Assembly (NCBI GenBank): GCA_039090855.1
Contig: CM077027.1
Coordinates: forward strand, 105,747,187 to 105,811,186
Origin: Macrothele yani
Lineage: Eukaryota; Arthropoda; Arachnida; Araneae; Macrothelidae
Length of the DNA stretch: 64,000 nucleotides
Direction: 5' to 3'
In this document: piece by piece, positions 42,988 through 55,889 of the stretch
Position numbering within the stretch: position 1 is the stretch's first letter
Layout: each line of letters opens with the position of its first letter
Position numbers and translations under genes: made by a program
The notes under the pieces: model-generated
Seen by the model: the letters and a program-made list of their open reading frames with translations, nothing else
What the model was told of the DNA's origin: nothing
Database searches by the model: none

Positions 42988-44226
42988 ATGGCTCTCAATT
43001 CTGTTTACCACGAACTAACAACCAAAAGAGGTATGGCGGAAGGCTCATCCCCTTCCGCAAAAAAAAAACATGTTCCTGATTCTTCTAATGCTCGTTTCTT
43101 TTTTGTGCACTCATTGGACCCTTCAAAGCCTTTGAGTGCCAAAAGTCCATTTTGGATTAACAAAGCACTTCAGTCTATAGCAAGCTCTCCTAAGAGCGTA
43201 AAGAAACTTCAGTCTGGAGATCTTCTGGTAGAAATGTCCACTGTGGCCTACAGTTCTACACTTCTAAACACTACCACGCTGCTTGAGACTCCGGTCAAAA
43301 TAACACCTCATGGATACCTAAATTCATCTCGAGGTGTTGTCTCCTCTTAGGACCTCGTTGAGTGTACTGAGGAAGAACTACTAGAAGAACTGAGGAGTCA
43401 ACACGTTACGGGTGTGCGGCGTATACTCTTTAGGCGGAATTGGCAGTCCGTCCCATCCCGCAACATCATTTTAACGTTTGATAGCCCTTCTCTGCCTACG
43501 TCCATCAAGGTAGGGTATCTGCACCTTGAGATACGTCCGTACATCCCTAACCCTCTGAGATGTTTTAGGTGTCAGTCTTACGGCCATTCTCAGCAGTCGT
43601 GCAGGAGCAATCCTAGGTGTGGACACTGTGGCGCCACAGAGCATCTTTTATCAGAATGTGTGGCCGAGGCTGAGTTTTGTGTGAACTGCAAGGGTTCACA
43701 CGCAGCATCAGCCAAAGATTGTCCCAAGTGGAAGGAGGAGAAAGAAATCCAAAGACTAAAGACGGTGGAGAATATTTCGTATCCTGAGGCCAGAAGGAGA
43801 GTAGTTCCTGCTTCTTCTGATCGGCGCTCATATGCATCAGTGGTGGTTGCTAAATCTACAATCGGCATTCAAACCGGCATTCAGATCCCTACTAAATGTC
43901 CCTATAAGCTGGACGATATCATCGCAGCCGGACTGGAGGCACTCCAGTCTCGAGCTAAGGGTCTGAAAGCGCCACCCCCCACTTTGCGGAAGCAGACTCA
44001 TCCCACTACCAACAAGGGATCTCAGGCCACTGCTTCTAACAAAAAAACCAAAGCCCAGGATAAGAAAAGCATTTCTTCTCCTCCAAAATCTCAGGAAACG
44101 ACTCAACGTCGTGAGCCTTCCGTTAGGACACTTGAGACAAAGCATGCTCCCATCTTGGCCCCTGGTCACACGCCTCCAGATCTGGGGGAACCCCCATCAG
44201 AGGTGATGGAGCCTGACTTGGTTTGA
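42988..44226 (+). pseudogene. LINE ORF1 (gag-like, three zinc knuckles), one stop
   Basis: The frame starts at ATG 42988 or 43033. A single TAG at 43348-43350 interrupts it, with 270 codons open from 43414. Three zinc knuckles are visible: CFRCQSYGHSQQSC (near 43562) and CGHCGATEHLLSEC (near 43618), both CX2CX4HX4C, and CVNCKGSHAASAKDC (near 43678, CX2CX3HX6C). A Lys/Ser/Pro-rich tail follows. This layout is typical of Jockey-type gag-like proteins, which bind the LINE RNA. It is followed by ORF2 after 29 bases. Confidence 0.87.
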
Positions 44227-44255
44227 TCATTTTCATTTTCATTTCATTTATAACC

Positions 44256-47200
44256 ATGGCTTCAATCATTCAGTGGAACTGTCGAGGTTTTCGGACGAGT
44301 TTTGATGAAGTGAAACATCTGCTTTCGTTCTACTCTCCGGTGTGCTTTTGTTTACAGGAAACAAAACTTAAACCATCAGACCTGCTTTCAGTTCAAGGCT
44401 ACAGTGCGTATCGGACAGATAATGCATCGGGAGACATCGCCTGTATGGGAGTCGCTATTCTTGTCCCTCACAGTGTTCCGGTGTCTTCCGTTGCGATATC
44501 CACAACTTTGCAGGCAGTGGCGGTGCGAATATCTGTCCCTGGGCCTCTTACTGTCTGCAGTGTCTACCTGCCGCCGGACGAGAACGTAAGCGTCTCTGTA
44601 CTGGAGAGATTGGTTGATCAGCTGCCTTCACCCTTTCTTTTACTGGGTGACTTCAATGCTCATCATCATTTGTGGGGTAGTGTCAGCATCAGCACGAGAG
44701 GTCGTCGCATAGAGTCTCTTCTGTCCTCGGCCTCTTTGTGCCTTTTTAACACCGGTGCTGACACGTACTTCCATGAGCCGACAAGATCCTTCAGTGCGAT
44801 CGATTTGAGCTATTGCTGATTGGTCGTGGACGGTGTGTAATGACCTCCACGGGAGCGATCATTTTCCAATTGTCCTCTCGCATCATGCGAACATGCCATC
44901 TTCTGCCTCCCGCCCTCCTCGGTGGAGGATGGAGCGTGCGATATGGGCGGTCTTCACATCGTCCACAGTAATATCTTCTGCAATGGTGACCCAAGAATCA
45001 ATCGACGCAGCTGTTCTTGAAGTCACAAATCGTATTCTTCAGGCAGCTGATCTTTCTATACCAAAAACATCGACGACACTCTCCAGAAGTCCGAAGACTT
45101 GGTGGACCCCTGAATGCGCAGCGGCTAGGAGAGCTCAACATAAGGCCTGGTCTACGTTTCGGCGTTATCCAACCGATTCTAATATCGTTACATTCAAACG
45201 AGCAAAATCCTATGCTCGGTTGGTGCATCGACGTAGCAAGAGGGAGTCTTGGATCCAGTATGTTTCATCTCTCACTTCACGTGCCAGTTCGAAAAGTGTG
45301 TGGGACAAGATTCGTAAGATCCGGGGTAACTACAGCTCTCATCAGATCTCCATTCTCGAGAGTAACGGCTGCACATATGCTGAAGTCGGGGAGATTGCTG
45401 ATTGTTTGGGGGAGGCGTTTGCCTCCGTGTCGAGTGACCTGGCGTATCCTTCCTCTTTTCAGAGGATTAAATCCACTGCGGAGCGCCAGAAAGTCTCCTT
45501 TGCGCCTTTTAGCGACATTGGATATAACTCCCCTTCAGCATGTGTGAACTTCGGGTGGCTCTGCATCGGTCCGGCGCTACGTCTGTCAGTCCTGATGGCA
45601 TCCACTATGACATGCTCCGTCATCTCTCGCAGTCGTCTTTCGAGAATCTCTTAATCTTATACAATCGTATTTGGTGGCAGCAAAGTTTCCCGGAATCTTG
45701 TGGAAAAGCTTTTGTTCTGCCTTTTCCCAAAATTGGCAAGGATCCCAAGTCTCCCTCTGTTATCGTCCAATTTCTCTCACTAGCTGTCTGTGTAAAGTTC
45801 TTGAACGCATGGTTAATTCCCGGTTAGTTCATTTTTTAGAATATCATCAAGTTCTTTCACCATCACAAAGCGGCTTTCACCGTCATCGTTCACTTCACGA
45901 TCACCTCCTGCACCTTGAGACATCTGTGCGCGAGGCGTTCGTGCGTAGGCAGTACCTGGTTTCTGTATTTTTTGATATTGAAAAAGCTTATGATCGAGCG
46001 TGGCGGCACGGTATTATCCGTGACCTCCACGCATGCGGACTGCGAGGAAACCTTCCAACCTTCATCGTTAATTTTCTTCGCAGTCGGGAGTTCCTGGTGC
46101 GCCTGGGTACGACGCTCTCGGCACCGTTTCATCAAGAGCAAGGTGTTCCTCAAGGTTGCCTTTTATCTGTCACATTGTTCATCCTCCGCATTAATTGTCT
46201 TTTCACAAATCTTCCTCCTGCGGTTTCGGCTACTGTTTATGTTGATGACTTGCACATTTTCTGCTCGTCATCAAGCATGCATTTTATTGAAAGGCAGTTG
46301 CAGTCTGCAATTAATCAGATCTTTAAAGCGGCGAATAGCAATGGTTTCGTTCTTTCTCCCGACAAGACAGCGTGTGTCCATTTCTGCCGGAGGCGCGGCC
46401 TCCATCCTGACCCAGAGCTGTTTTTAGACCGTGCAGCCATACCAGTTTTGCCGGAGACCAAATTCCTTGGTCTGACCGTCGACCGTGCGCTTACGTTCCG
46501 TGCGCACGTTCGGCGGCTCAAGATTTCATGTCTGCGGGTGCTATCTATTCTTAAGATCCTTTCGAGAGTCTCGTGGGGCGCAGACAGGATGTCTTTCATT
46601 CGCATTTACTATTCCTTAATACGGTCGAAACTGGATTATGGTTGTATCGTGTATGGCTCTGCTCGTCGTTCCGTTCTCCGGCCTTTGGACACTATTCACC
46701 ATCAAGCACTGCGTTTTTGTTCGGGAGCATTTCGAACATCTCCGATTCCCAGCCTTTACGCTGACGCGAACGAACCATCGCTTGAATTACGCCGTCTGCA
46801 GCTGTCTATTCAATTCTTCCTGAAACTTTGATCTCTTCCAGACCATCCTTTATACGATGCAGTTTTCATCCCCAGCATGCTCGTTTATTCGGTAACCGGC
46901 CTTCGCGCATTTCAACCTTCGGTCCTCGTATGGCGGCGCGGCCGTAGCCCGTGTTGTAGGGTTCGACTTGTCACTTGTTGGAGAGACCAGGGGCTTTGGG
47001 GATCCTCCATGGCACCCACTTGGTGTCATGGTTGATACCACCTTTACATCTTTCGATAAATCCTCAACTTCTGCGTCAGTGTACCAGCAGCTCTTTGCTG
47101 AGCACCGTGACCTCAATTCTGACTACACTCCTATTTTTACTGATGGCTCCAAGATGCATGGAGTCGTTGGATCCGCGGCTGTCTGTGTAGATGACGTTTC

Positions 47201-48019
47201 AGTAGCGCTGATCCCACGGTGTTTTCGGCGGAGATGTATGCTGTGTATCTCGCCCTTCTCCATGTTCAGTCGAGTTCTCATCATCGTGCTATGGTCTATA
47301 CGGATTCCTTAAGTGTCTTGCAGTCTTTGTCATCTGCAGATTGCCGTGACCATCCTTTTGTCTCGAATGTGAGACAGTTACTTCGTCATTTGCTCGAGGC
47401 CGGTTTTCGGGTTCAGTTTTGCTGGATTCCTGGGCATGTTGGAATCTCAGGTAACGAGTGTGCTGATGCGGCTGCTAGATCTGCTTCCTCTTTGGTCGTC
47501 ACTCCCTTGCCACTGTTTCACCGGGATTTCCGCTCTCTTGTTCACGAACATATGAAGCGAACGTGGCAGGGTCTGTGGGACCAAGAGGTGGAAAATAAGC
47601 TGCATTGTATTAAACCTAATCTTGAAATCTGGAAATCCTCATATCGTCGGAACCGTAGGGAGGAAGTGTTGCTTGCGCGTCTCCGCATTGGGCATTGTCG
47701 TTTCACTCACCGCTTTTTGCTGTGTGGCGACACTGCGCCGATGTGTGAGACGTGCGGTTGCCTACTCACTGTCAATCATCTTTTGTGTAGTTGTGTTCGC
47801 TTTCGTGATGTACCTTTTCATTTCTTTCATTCTCATTTGTTGACCGATGACGCTGCTACACTGCAGCGGCTCCTCAATGACCACTGCGATACTGTCGCTG
47901 TCTTCTCATTTTTAAACAAATTGACTTTTTTAAACGTATCTACAATTTATCCCTATCATCATTCTCATTCCTCAGTTTTACTTAATCAGCTAGTTTTTAA
48001 CCATTGTATCATGTTTTAA
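44256..48019 (+). pseudogene. LINE ORF2 (endonuclease, reverse transcriptase, RNase H), frameshifted
   Basis: It starts MASIIQWNCRGFRTSFDEVK at 44256. Endonuclease blocks are QWNCRG, CLQETK, LLGDFNAHH and, after a frameshift near 44815, GSDHFPI. Frame changes near 45,540 and 45,700 lead into the reverse transcriptase: FDIEKAYDRAW, GVPQGCLLS and ATVYVDDLHIF (active site at 46236-46248). After a stop near 46,830 and further shifts the RNase H follows: FTDGSK near 47,135, AEMYAVYLAL, VYTDSLSVLQSL and WIPGHVGISGNECADAAA near 47,430. It closes with a CX2C-type C-terminal zinc block (CETCGCLLTVNHLLCSC). The last frame runs to 48019. At least five interruptions make it dead. Confidence 0.88.
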
Positions 48020-48384
48020 TACTTTTTGTTTCATTGTCTTTTTAGCCCTTCCATCATTCTCATTCCTTAGTTTTATTTGATCAGCCAGATTTTAAGTTTT
48101 ATACCACTTTTTTAATACTGTTTGTTTGTCTTGTGTCTGGCGCTCTTTGGCCAAACATGGCCCTTGCGCCATACAAATTGAACAACCAACCAACCTTAAC
48201 CACGCTTCATCGGCCCAAAACACTCGCCTGGTGCAAATATAATTCAAGTTGGACATCGGATGACTGGAAAAAAAGTGTGCTGGTCTGGCGAGTACCGTTT
48301 TTTACTCCACTGCGTGGATGGTCGTGTACATCTTTGGCGCAAAGAACATGAGGTACTCGATCCATTCTGCTTGGTGTCCACAGT

Positions 48385-48450
48385 TAACTCAAATTTGCAG
48401 AGAGAAAGAAACACAAAAGCAAAGTTAAAATAGAATATACGTTACAAACT
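48385..48450 (+). repeat. Dispersed ~62-bp repeat, copy 2
   Basis: aactcaaatttgcagagaga and gttaaaatagaatatacg match 9812-9875. It sits where the Tc1 remnant breaks off. Confidence 0.6.
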
Positions 48451-48559
48451 ATTTCAATCAGTTCTGGACAAATTTGTTTATCAGCTACATATTTACGTAT
48501 GATCTTGAACATAATGAATTTCTCCAGCTTCTGCAGTTGCACCAATTGCTCATAAATAT

Positions 48560-49350
48560 GAGTTGGAAATCCGAAATGCGCTTAAAAATGGTGACTCCCG
48601 CCAACTTTTACAAATTCCTCCAACTGCAGTTAAAGATCAGACAAGAGTTTGAAATGACTTTCAAAAAGGTGAATCGCGCGAACTTCTAGGGTTCCACCCA
48701 ACAGAGGTTATAGATAAGCTACGAGTCTGAAATGACTTCACAGGAAAACATAAATCTCTCCAGCTTCAACATTTACACCAACTGCGGTTGAAAATGATCT
48801 AAGAGTCTGAAATGACCTTAAAGAGAGATAAATACCTCCAGCCTCTACAGGCTGCACCAACTGCGTTTAAAGATAACCTAAGAGTCTGAAATGACCTTAA
48901 AGAGAGGTAAATACCTCCAGCTTCCACAGGTTGCACCAACTGAGGTTAAAGATGAACTGAGAGTCTGAAATGACCTTAAAGAGAGGTAAACACCTCCAGA
49001 TTCTACAAGTTGCACCAACTGCAGTTAAAGATGAGCTAAGAGTCTGAAATGACCTTAAAGAGAGGTAAATACCTCCAGCTTCTACAGGTTGCACCAACTG
49101 CAGTTAAAGATGAACTAAGAGCCTGAAATGACCTTGGGGAGAGGTAAACACCTCCAGCTTCTACAAGTTGCACCAACTGCAGTTAAAGATAAGCTAAGAG
49201 TCTGAAATGACTTTAAAGAGGGATAAATACCTCCAGGTTCAACATTTGCATCAACTGCAGTTAAAGATAAGCTAAGAGTCTGAAATGACTTTAAAGAGGG
49301 ATAAATACCTCCAGGTTCAACATTTGCACCAACTGCGGTTCAAGATGAAA
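48560..49350 (+). repeat. 79-bp minisatellite, about ten copies
   Basis: The unit contains agtctgaaatgaccttaaag, gaggtaaatacctccagctt and gcaccaactgcagttaaaga. The central seven copies (about 48720-49300) are close to each other, and the first copies are much more diverged, as usual at array edges. The period of 79 is not a multiple of three. Confidence 0.93.
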
Positions 49351-51383
49351 CAGAATTTTGTAATCGCCTACAGTAAGGGGAATGTTAATATGTATGTATT
49401 TGCACTGAACTAAAGAGTTTCACCATATTTAGTTTGTACAAATCGACGGTGCTTTTTTAAACAACTAGGGTGTCAGTCGTTTTACATAGTGCACACTACT
49501 CATAATAACGAATTTACTGTAAATTATAAATGAGTGACAAGCTATGAACTTGGATCACACAACATGATATTTTTCACATTAGACGAAAATATTTGGCATG
49601 TTATCGACATTGATGAAATCTGCTTTGTCTGCTCACAGCCTCTATGTTATAAATTCTAGCACAAAACTTTCTATGTTGCAACAAACAATAACTTACGCAC
49701 CTTAAAAGTTAGTTTTTATACTTCTTCCTTCGAATATACAGATGAGCGCGTATAAAGAAAATTTGGAGAATACTCTGAAAAAACTGCTTAAAATTCTTTT
49801 GAAGAAGTCAAGTCTCTAATAGTAAACGAAAAATACTACGATACGCGTGGGTAATTTTATATGCAAAAGATAATAGCGTGGCTGCTTTCCTACCTGTTTA
49901 CTTAGTATCCCATTTGAAGCTGACATTCTGAAACATACTACTTTTTTTTCACAACGGAGGTAATTTTAATTCATGCGTTCAACTATTTATCGAGCGCATA
50001 GTTAAATTTCTTAGAAGGCAGTACTAGGAAAAAAAGGAAAGATACAAACCTCAGCTTGTCTGCTGGATGCATTCTAAGATCTTAATTAAACGTATAATGG
50101 CATACTTTATATTTTTTGTAGACTCTTTTGTGTAAAGTAAATGAAACTATTTGATAAAATTGAAATTTTTTATTCAACTGTTTGTTCTCTAAATTTTACC
50201 GTAGCTTTTATTAAAAACTACGAAGTAATGCGAGAAAAGTGCTGAGATTTTATTCTTACTCAAGCTGTAAATTTTCCCTTCGTCATTGTTTTTGCTTTTG
50301 AATAATTCAGGCATTATCTGTACCAAGTCCCGCTTTTTAAGAGGCGGCAGAAAGTTCTTATATCCAATCACAATGTCGTTTTCCACCAGCAGGTTTACAT
50401 AAGGATACTTCTGATAAAGAACGTTTGTCATCTGGAAGCATTGCATCGTTTTTTACCCTGCTGTGCCATATATATGTCTCAAAGGATCAGCAAGAAAATG
50501 CTATCGAATGCCAATAATGTGCCAGTAACACCCTCGTTGTTGAAGGCACTGGCAGCAGAAGAAATTCAATAGAACATTTTTGGTGGGCTCAGGAGAAATT
50601 CTTCGCATTTTTACGTCATCTCTTTCCCACTAAAACCAAATTTATCGCTGACGCCGCACTGTTTGAAATCGATTTAACACAAAGCCCTTTGTTTCATTTT
50701 CCTTTTCGAGAAGGCACATTGTCCTAGAGCCTTAGAAGAATTTCATGACTGACGTAGACTGTCAAAGCTCACCAGTTTTTCGACAGAACAGAAAATACAA
50801 GGGAGCAGAAGTGGCAAAAAAGTTTGCAATAATTGTTGTTAATCCTTTGCGAAATTTATAAAAAGGAACCCGATTAAATGCCAAAAAGTAATCGTACTCT
50901 GTATTCAGAGATTTCCATTCTTCACTGGAACGAAGAAGTCATTTTGGGTTGCATATAAAGTCGGAAACTACGGCTGGAATTCTAAATTACTGTGATTCCA
51001 GTGATTCCACTACCTTGAACACCCGGCAAGGTAGAGAAATGAATTTTAAAGTTTTTGAAATGCTACTGTTTTTATGTACCAGAAATAAATTGAATGATGA
51101 ATACATGTTTCTCGCCATTTATTCTATGTTATTTGTTTGTTGATAAAACTTCAGAATTGAGGGAAGGAATCCAAAAGGGAAAATATCGGCTGCTGTTTTG
51201 GCGAAGCTCGCATTTCCAAGGGCGCTAGGTATTGCTCAAAACTATTTCAAATTTGATATGAGGACTCCTGAGAGGATGGAATTTTGTTTTAACGGAAAAA
51301 CAAAAATTAGTACCAACACTATTCCCCAGAAGCATAAGTGGCGCTTTATTACAGCAGAGAAACATAAAAGAAATGCAGCATAG
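49351..51383. other. No gene recognised
   Basis: AT-rich. The minus-strand frame at 50446-50189 (85 codons, MQCFQMTNVLYQKYPYVNLL) looks protein-like, with charged residues and no simple repeats, but I do not recognise it. It might be an exon or a transposon relic. Confidence 0.35.
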
Positions 51384-52360
51384 TTACAGTACAGAGCACA
51401 CATTTTGTTTTTCGATATGCTGTCGTCCGTTTGCTGTAACATGCTGAAATCGCAAAGTATCATGCTCAACAGCAGATCGAAGTGTTTCTGTGGAAATGTT
51501 GTGTATATGTTGTGTAATGCTCGCCTTGATGCCCATCAAGTTTGCTATGTGACCCCGGCGGTGGGTGATATCCGTTAGATGTTTCCAAAAAAATTCGCAC
51601 ATGTTCAGACCAAATGAGTGTGCTGTCAAGTTGTATGAAACTAGCTCCTGATTATTCTGTAATTGGTAAAATGTGGCTGCGGTAACTTCCTGACGGGCGT
51701 TACTATGTGAGGTAAAGCACCATCTGGCATAAAAAAACTTTTGAATCGAGGCACTGACGCTGGTGAAGTGTTGAAATCACCTGGTCTGCCAAAAGAGATG
51801 CTAATCGCTGCCCGTTGAGAGAGCGTGCAACGAGACCTGAGCTCCTCGGAAAAGAGGAATTCAACATTGACCTCAGCTGAATACCCTCACCAAACGGTGA
51901 ATGGAATGGAATGGAATCTCGCACACTTTGTATAAATATCCTGTTGCCAAAATTCTGCAGTTTCGCGTATTAACAGCACCATGCAGATGGAAATGCGCAT
52001 CGCATCGTCTGTCCGTAAAATGCGCGATGGTCATTTGTTGTCTGGTTCAACCAGAGGAAGAAACCGCAGTGCAAATTCTTCTCGTGCACCCCAGTCATTG
52101 GGAAGCATTAGCTGAACATCTGAAATCTTGTAAGTGTAAGAATGTAATATTGCTCTTAGAACTTTGTGGGCTGGGTTTGAGAATTTGCCTAAAGACTGAG
52201 CAATACGCCGTACGCTATTGCTTCCCACGACACTGGTTACCTTGTTTTCCTCTAACACTGTATTGTTACATCGTCTACGGTCTGCTGGTCAACTGGTTTC
52301 CGTCATGTATCAGGTTTGACAACCAAAGAGCCTATTTCTCCACACTTCCTTATCGCTTTA
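51384..52360 (-). pseudogene. Mariner-like transposase, minus strand, most of the protein
   Basis: On the minus strand: NKVTSVVGSNSVRRIAQSLG (helix-turn-helix, near 52245) and YKISDVQLMLPNDWGAREEF, then ILRTDDAM with the first Asp region, SFFMPDGALPHIVTPVRKL (second Asp) near 51720, and, from 51629, FGLNMCEFFWKHLTD (third region, altered) with KASITQHIHNISTETLRSAV and a C-terminal QHIE. Several stops are present. The long plus-strand frame at 51901-52365 is the shadow of this gene. Same family as 24640 and 19733. Confidence 0.8.
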
Positions 52361-53049
52361 CATAAATCATTTGCAGTCATTGGCCAAGTCTTTAAGTTCC
52401 TTAACGTTATGAACTTGTGCAGTGCTGTTAAGGCAGATCTGTTATTCTGGAAAACAACGTTACAAACGTTACGTGAAGGTGATTATAGTCGATGTTATAT
52501 GTTCAAAGTCTGATGTTACGAGCTAGATTGAACCGCATATTGAAAGGTGCTTCATTATTGTTGAAGTGCCATTCGCTGTCAGCGTGACACGGATATTGTT
52601 TGTTGTGAGCTGTCTTTTTTCTGCTACTGAAGTAATAGTTGAAGTGACTTCTGCTACTGAAGTAATATGTAGCTCCCGCTTGAAGATTTCTTGAAGAGAT
52701 ATTGCTGTGTTCAGTTAAGAACATTTACTTTTAAGACATCGAGGATGTCAGTTAAAACGAATCAAGCTTCACGTAATGTTAATGTTCTGGTTAAACTGAC
52801 ATTTTCAAAATGGTTACACGCTTCAAATCTAAAACCATTACACCCCCTGCAGGTGAATTTTGGAATTAATTTTTGTTTTTCCGTCAACCAAAATTCCATC
52901 ATCTACTTGTTGAGACCTTAGAAATATGAACTTTAATTCCAGATACTTGGTATATGACATTATAAGGTGTATGGTGTAATGCCGAATTCAGTAGTTACAT
53001 CAATCACTTTGTTACAGTCATTCATATTTTATTCCCTTTTTCGGTGTTT
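52361..53049. other. No gene recognised
   Basis: A small duplicated phrase ctactgaagtaata occurs near 52623 and 52654. Nothing else is supported. Confidence 0.35.
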
Positions 53050-53215
53050 AGAAGCCGCCATGAGTAACTCGTAGGGTTATACGACGTAATTAGTCGTCTG
53101 TCCCTTGTTTGTGGGCATTGGCTCCAATGGTGGGGAAGAGCCGGTGCCATAAGGCACACACACCATCTATGATTCACTCGAGATTCAGGCCCATGCCCAT
53201 AGCGGACTAATGATC
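53050..53215 (-). mobile_element. Old, diverged SINE copy, minus strand
   Basis: In complement the order matches the SINE: ggattcg-like B box (gattcactcgagattcagg), the body (gccataaggcacacacacc for cgtaagacaaacacaac), attggctccaatgg.gggga for the middle and cgtctgtcccttg for the 3' block. The cggactaatgatcagaatcc segment corresponds to the region next to the A box. Divergence is high. Confidence 0.62.
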
Positions 53216-55611
53216 AGAATCCAATACCTGATATAATTTTGGCTATTGGGGCGACCCATGTATCTTCTTGTCCATAAAATAGCATATAGTTTTTGTCTAT
53301 ATTAACTGCACTAAAGTGCCCCCACAATTATACGCTGGATCATAGGAGTATCATTTTAGTTGATTCTTCCCAAAAATTGTATAGAAATTTTTATCGACTT
53401 CAATTGAAGCTGTGACATATGCACATTTTTTATATTCTTTATCGCTTATTATATTTCCTCTCTTCTCCAAAAATTCGTCTTTGAATCAAATAAGTAGTTT
53501 TGTTAATGCTTTATGACTGTCCACGTTTTCGCGACGAAGAACAATGATCGGAATAATAACTTAAAAAACATATGACAGTGTTTCATTCTAATGACAGTTT
53601 CACTCCAAAAACAAGACTCCAGGCGTTAATTTTCATTCAACTATGCGTTTCAATTTCTTGTAATCGTAAAATGTGTCTCAAATATTTGAACCCACCCATA
53701 GTTATTTTCCTTTGTTTTCTGATTTCTGTCTTTCCCCCGTGTACGGAAATTTTGTTTCAAAATTAACACTCAAACTCCACCCATCTTATTCCTCAAAGAG
53801 TATCCGAAGTTCATATTCTTACAATCTTGGCCATAACAGACGTGGCAAATTAAAATTTTCCCGAATGAATGGATACATGACTTGCATGTTTGATCACATA
53901 TTTCAATGAAAATCTTTAAAAGAAGCTCGCTATCTTATGACGTAGAGACGCCGGAATTAACTTTTATTGAAGTGACTGTTCAGAAAATTTGGAAATTGCA
54001 TTGTTCTGAGATGAGAATCGAGCCCATATCTCCCGATTTCTGCCACATTTGCGCTCTGGAATGATGCAGGCTTCAAGTATTTTGAATTAATCGCATGGAT
54101 AAAAGTTAATCCAGCGTCTTGACAATAATAAGTAATGAGTTTCTGTGCCTTGCATGTAAATCCTAGTATCAAACTTTTTGTTGTATGAAAATCTCTTGAT
54201 AAATTGGAATTGCATTTAACGCACCAGCAATTGGAAGACTGGGAAACGATGGCAGCAACGCTTCCCGAAGTCTTCAGAAGAAGTATTGTATTTACATTAT
54301 CTGAAACCTTTTTCAAATGAATGAAAACTATTTCTGTTCCTTTTTCTCATGTCTTCACACTTGTCTAGAATTTTCATGAAAGTAAATACGCAGGGAATAC
54401 ATAATTTCTCTATTGAACACATGGTCAGCTCCTGACTTCAGCTGGCCTTCTGAGCTACTTTATATTGGTTATACCTTATTTTCACAACTTTTCTAATCCG
54501 TTCTTCAAATTACTTTGTGCATTGAGAAGACTTCTAGCGCTTTTGTTGTTAAATATCTATGTTCCACACCAAACTCGCACTGAGAATACCTTTAATTATC
54601 ATATTCTATCAAGGCAAAACTTTCCGCTCAGTTTTTAAAAACTTTCATAAAAATTGCACATGGTCTCACAGTGTTACCATTTCTTATTCTTTTAGATTTT
54701 TAGCACGCCTTTTGCAAAAAAAACAAACAAAAAAAAAAACAGTACGTGGTTTTAGTAAGTATCACATTGTTCTTCCGTCTGTCTGGTCGCCCATGTGACG
54801 GCCCGTCCGTGCGTCCGTCCGTCAGCCTGTAGGCACCTTATCTCTGCAACTATTAGTCCGATTGGAAAAATTCTTTTTGCTATGGGAACCGCAAATTGTG
54901 TGAAAGACGATTTTTGCTTTTCCGTCCGTTTGTAATGCATACGTTTGCTGCTAGAGAGGCGTAAGTTTAGGTGCTAGGGAATCCATAAAACATGTTATTC
55001 CATATCTTTGCTTCTAAATATCCGATTGAAGAAATGCATTCAACATTTCAATACCATTTACAACAAAAATTTTGAGTAGTTTCTTCTTCAGTAAATACAC
55101 AGTTTTTTCGCCAAGTAAATAGAGATTTATTCTACATCTCTGTTTCTAAAAGTCAAATTTGAGAAATCTTTTTTGTGTCAGGTAGAGTTTCTGATGGCAA
55201 ACCTTCTCCAACTGGGTAAGCTTATTATTTTTTAACTGAATGTTTAGGTTTTATAAAAATCTGCTTTGAAGTATTTGTTTCTTGTCTGAAAGGAATCAAA
55301 AGACCTGCTCATTTCATCCAAATATTCTCATCTTTCTGTTTCTTTATTTTATGTCTCATGCCCGACTTTAATGAAAACCGACCATGAGCGATTCATAAAG
55401 AATTGCTAAGGATTTATTTATTTTTTCCTGAATCGCATTTAAACACATCTTTCCCTCGCTATCATATCATTTTCTTAATCTAAAGATGTATCTAAAAATG
55501 CGGAATTTATTTGAGCTACTATTTTGTGGGATAGATAGGTAAGGAGCACTATAAACGAGTTCCTCTGTTAAAAACCAAAAAAACCAAGTTAAAATATTTC
55601 TCACAGATATA
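53216..55611. other. No gene recognised
   Basis: AT-rich DNA with only short frames. Between 54,780 and 55,400 a loose phrase recurs: a line such as atctctgcaactattagtcc, then a T-rich stretch and a poorly conserved ttcaac or ttttga. I cannot define a repeat unit. An A-run with aaaacaaacaaaaaaaaaac lies near 54716. Confidence 0.35.
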
Positions 55612-55889
55612 CAGGGTGATTGTAAACTCCTTCAACAAAACAAGAAGGGTGATAGTACACATCAAGACGAACAATATTTGCAATGAAACCTAGGGCCGCA
55701 TTCCACTCCTAGTGCCAGAAAAGAGCACGCTCGGAAAAACGTCCAGCAGGCACACGGTGTTCCAACCAGTGCATGAGGAGCACAAGATGCAAATCAGTTG
55801 TGCTGAACACGTGCATAGACGATGAGGAGCAAACATTTAAAAACGGAGCCAAACCCGTTATCGATATTACAGTGCGAACATCACATGAG

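Larger units (their letters stand above)
42186..48194 (+). mobile_element. Jockey/I-group LINE with gag-like ORF1 and RNase H, full length
   Basis: It is bounded by a 13-bp duplication, cttaaccacgctt (42173-42185 and 48195-48207). It begins with a hairpin-like ccccgcacgggg. The order is a 5' leader to about 42987, ORF1 (42988-44226), ORF2 (44256-48019) and a 3' end at gaacaaccaaccaac rather than poly-A. It is 6.0 kb long. Domain order (AP endonuclease, reverse transcriptase, RNase H) places it in the Jockey/I assembly. The exact clade is not decidable by eye. Confidence 0.92.
41255..48390 (+). mobile_element. Tc1-like element broken by SINE sequences and a 6.0-kb LINE
   Basis: The transposase begins MGKRKDLSDFEKGQFVGV at 41255. 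It is interrupted at 41542-42085 by SINE-derived DNA, resumes with GRVAIMAMRRTLAHMGCNSK at 42098-42185, is interrupted by a LINE (42186-48194), and resumes at 48195 with the copy of cttaaccacgctt, HRPKTLAWCKY, then KSVLVWRVPF and VHLWRKEHEVLDPFCLV near 48350. The C-terminal catalytic part after that is missing. I could not locate the terminal repeats. Confidence 0.85.

Noticed and set aside
51901..52365. A 154-codon plus-strand open frame
   Set aside because: It lies opposite a recognisable mariner-like transposase on the minus strand, so it is a shadow frame.
53572..55400. Loose recurring phrases (atctctgcaact, cgattgaagaaatg) as a tandem repeat
   Set aside because: I could not define a unit or a period. 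The similarity may be no more than AT-rich composition.
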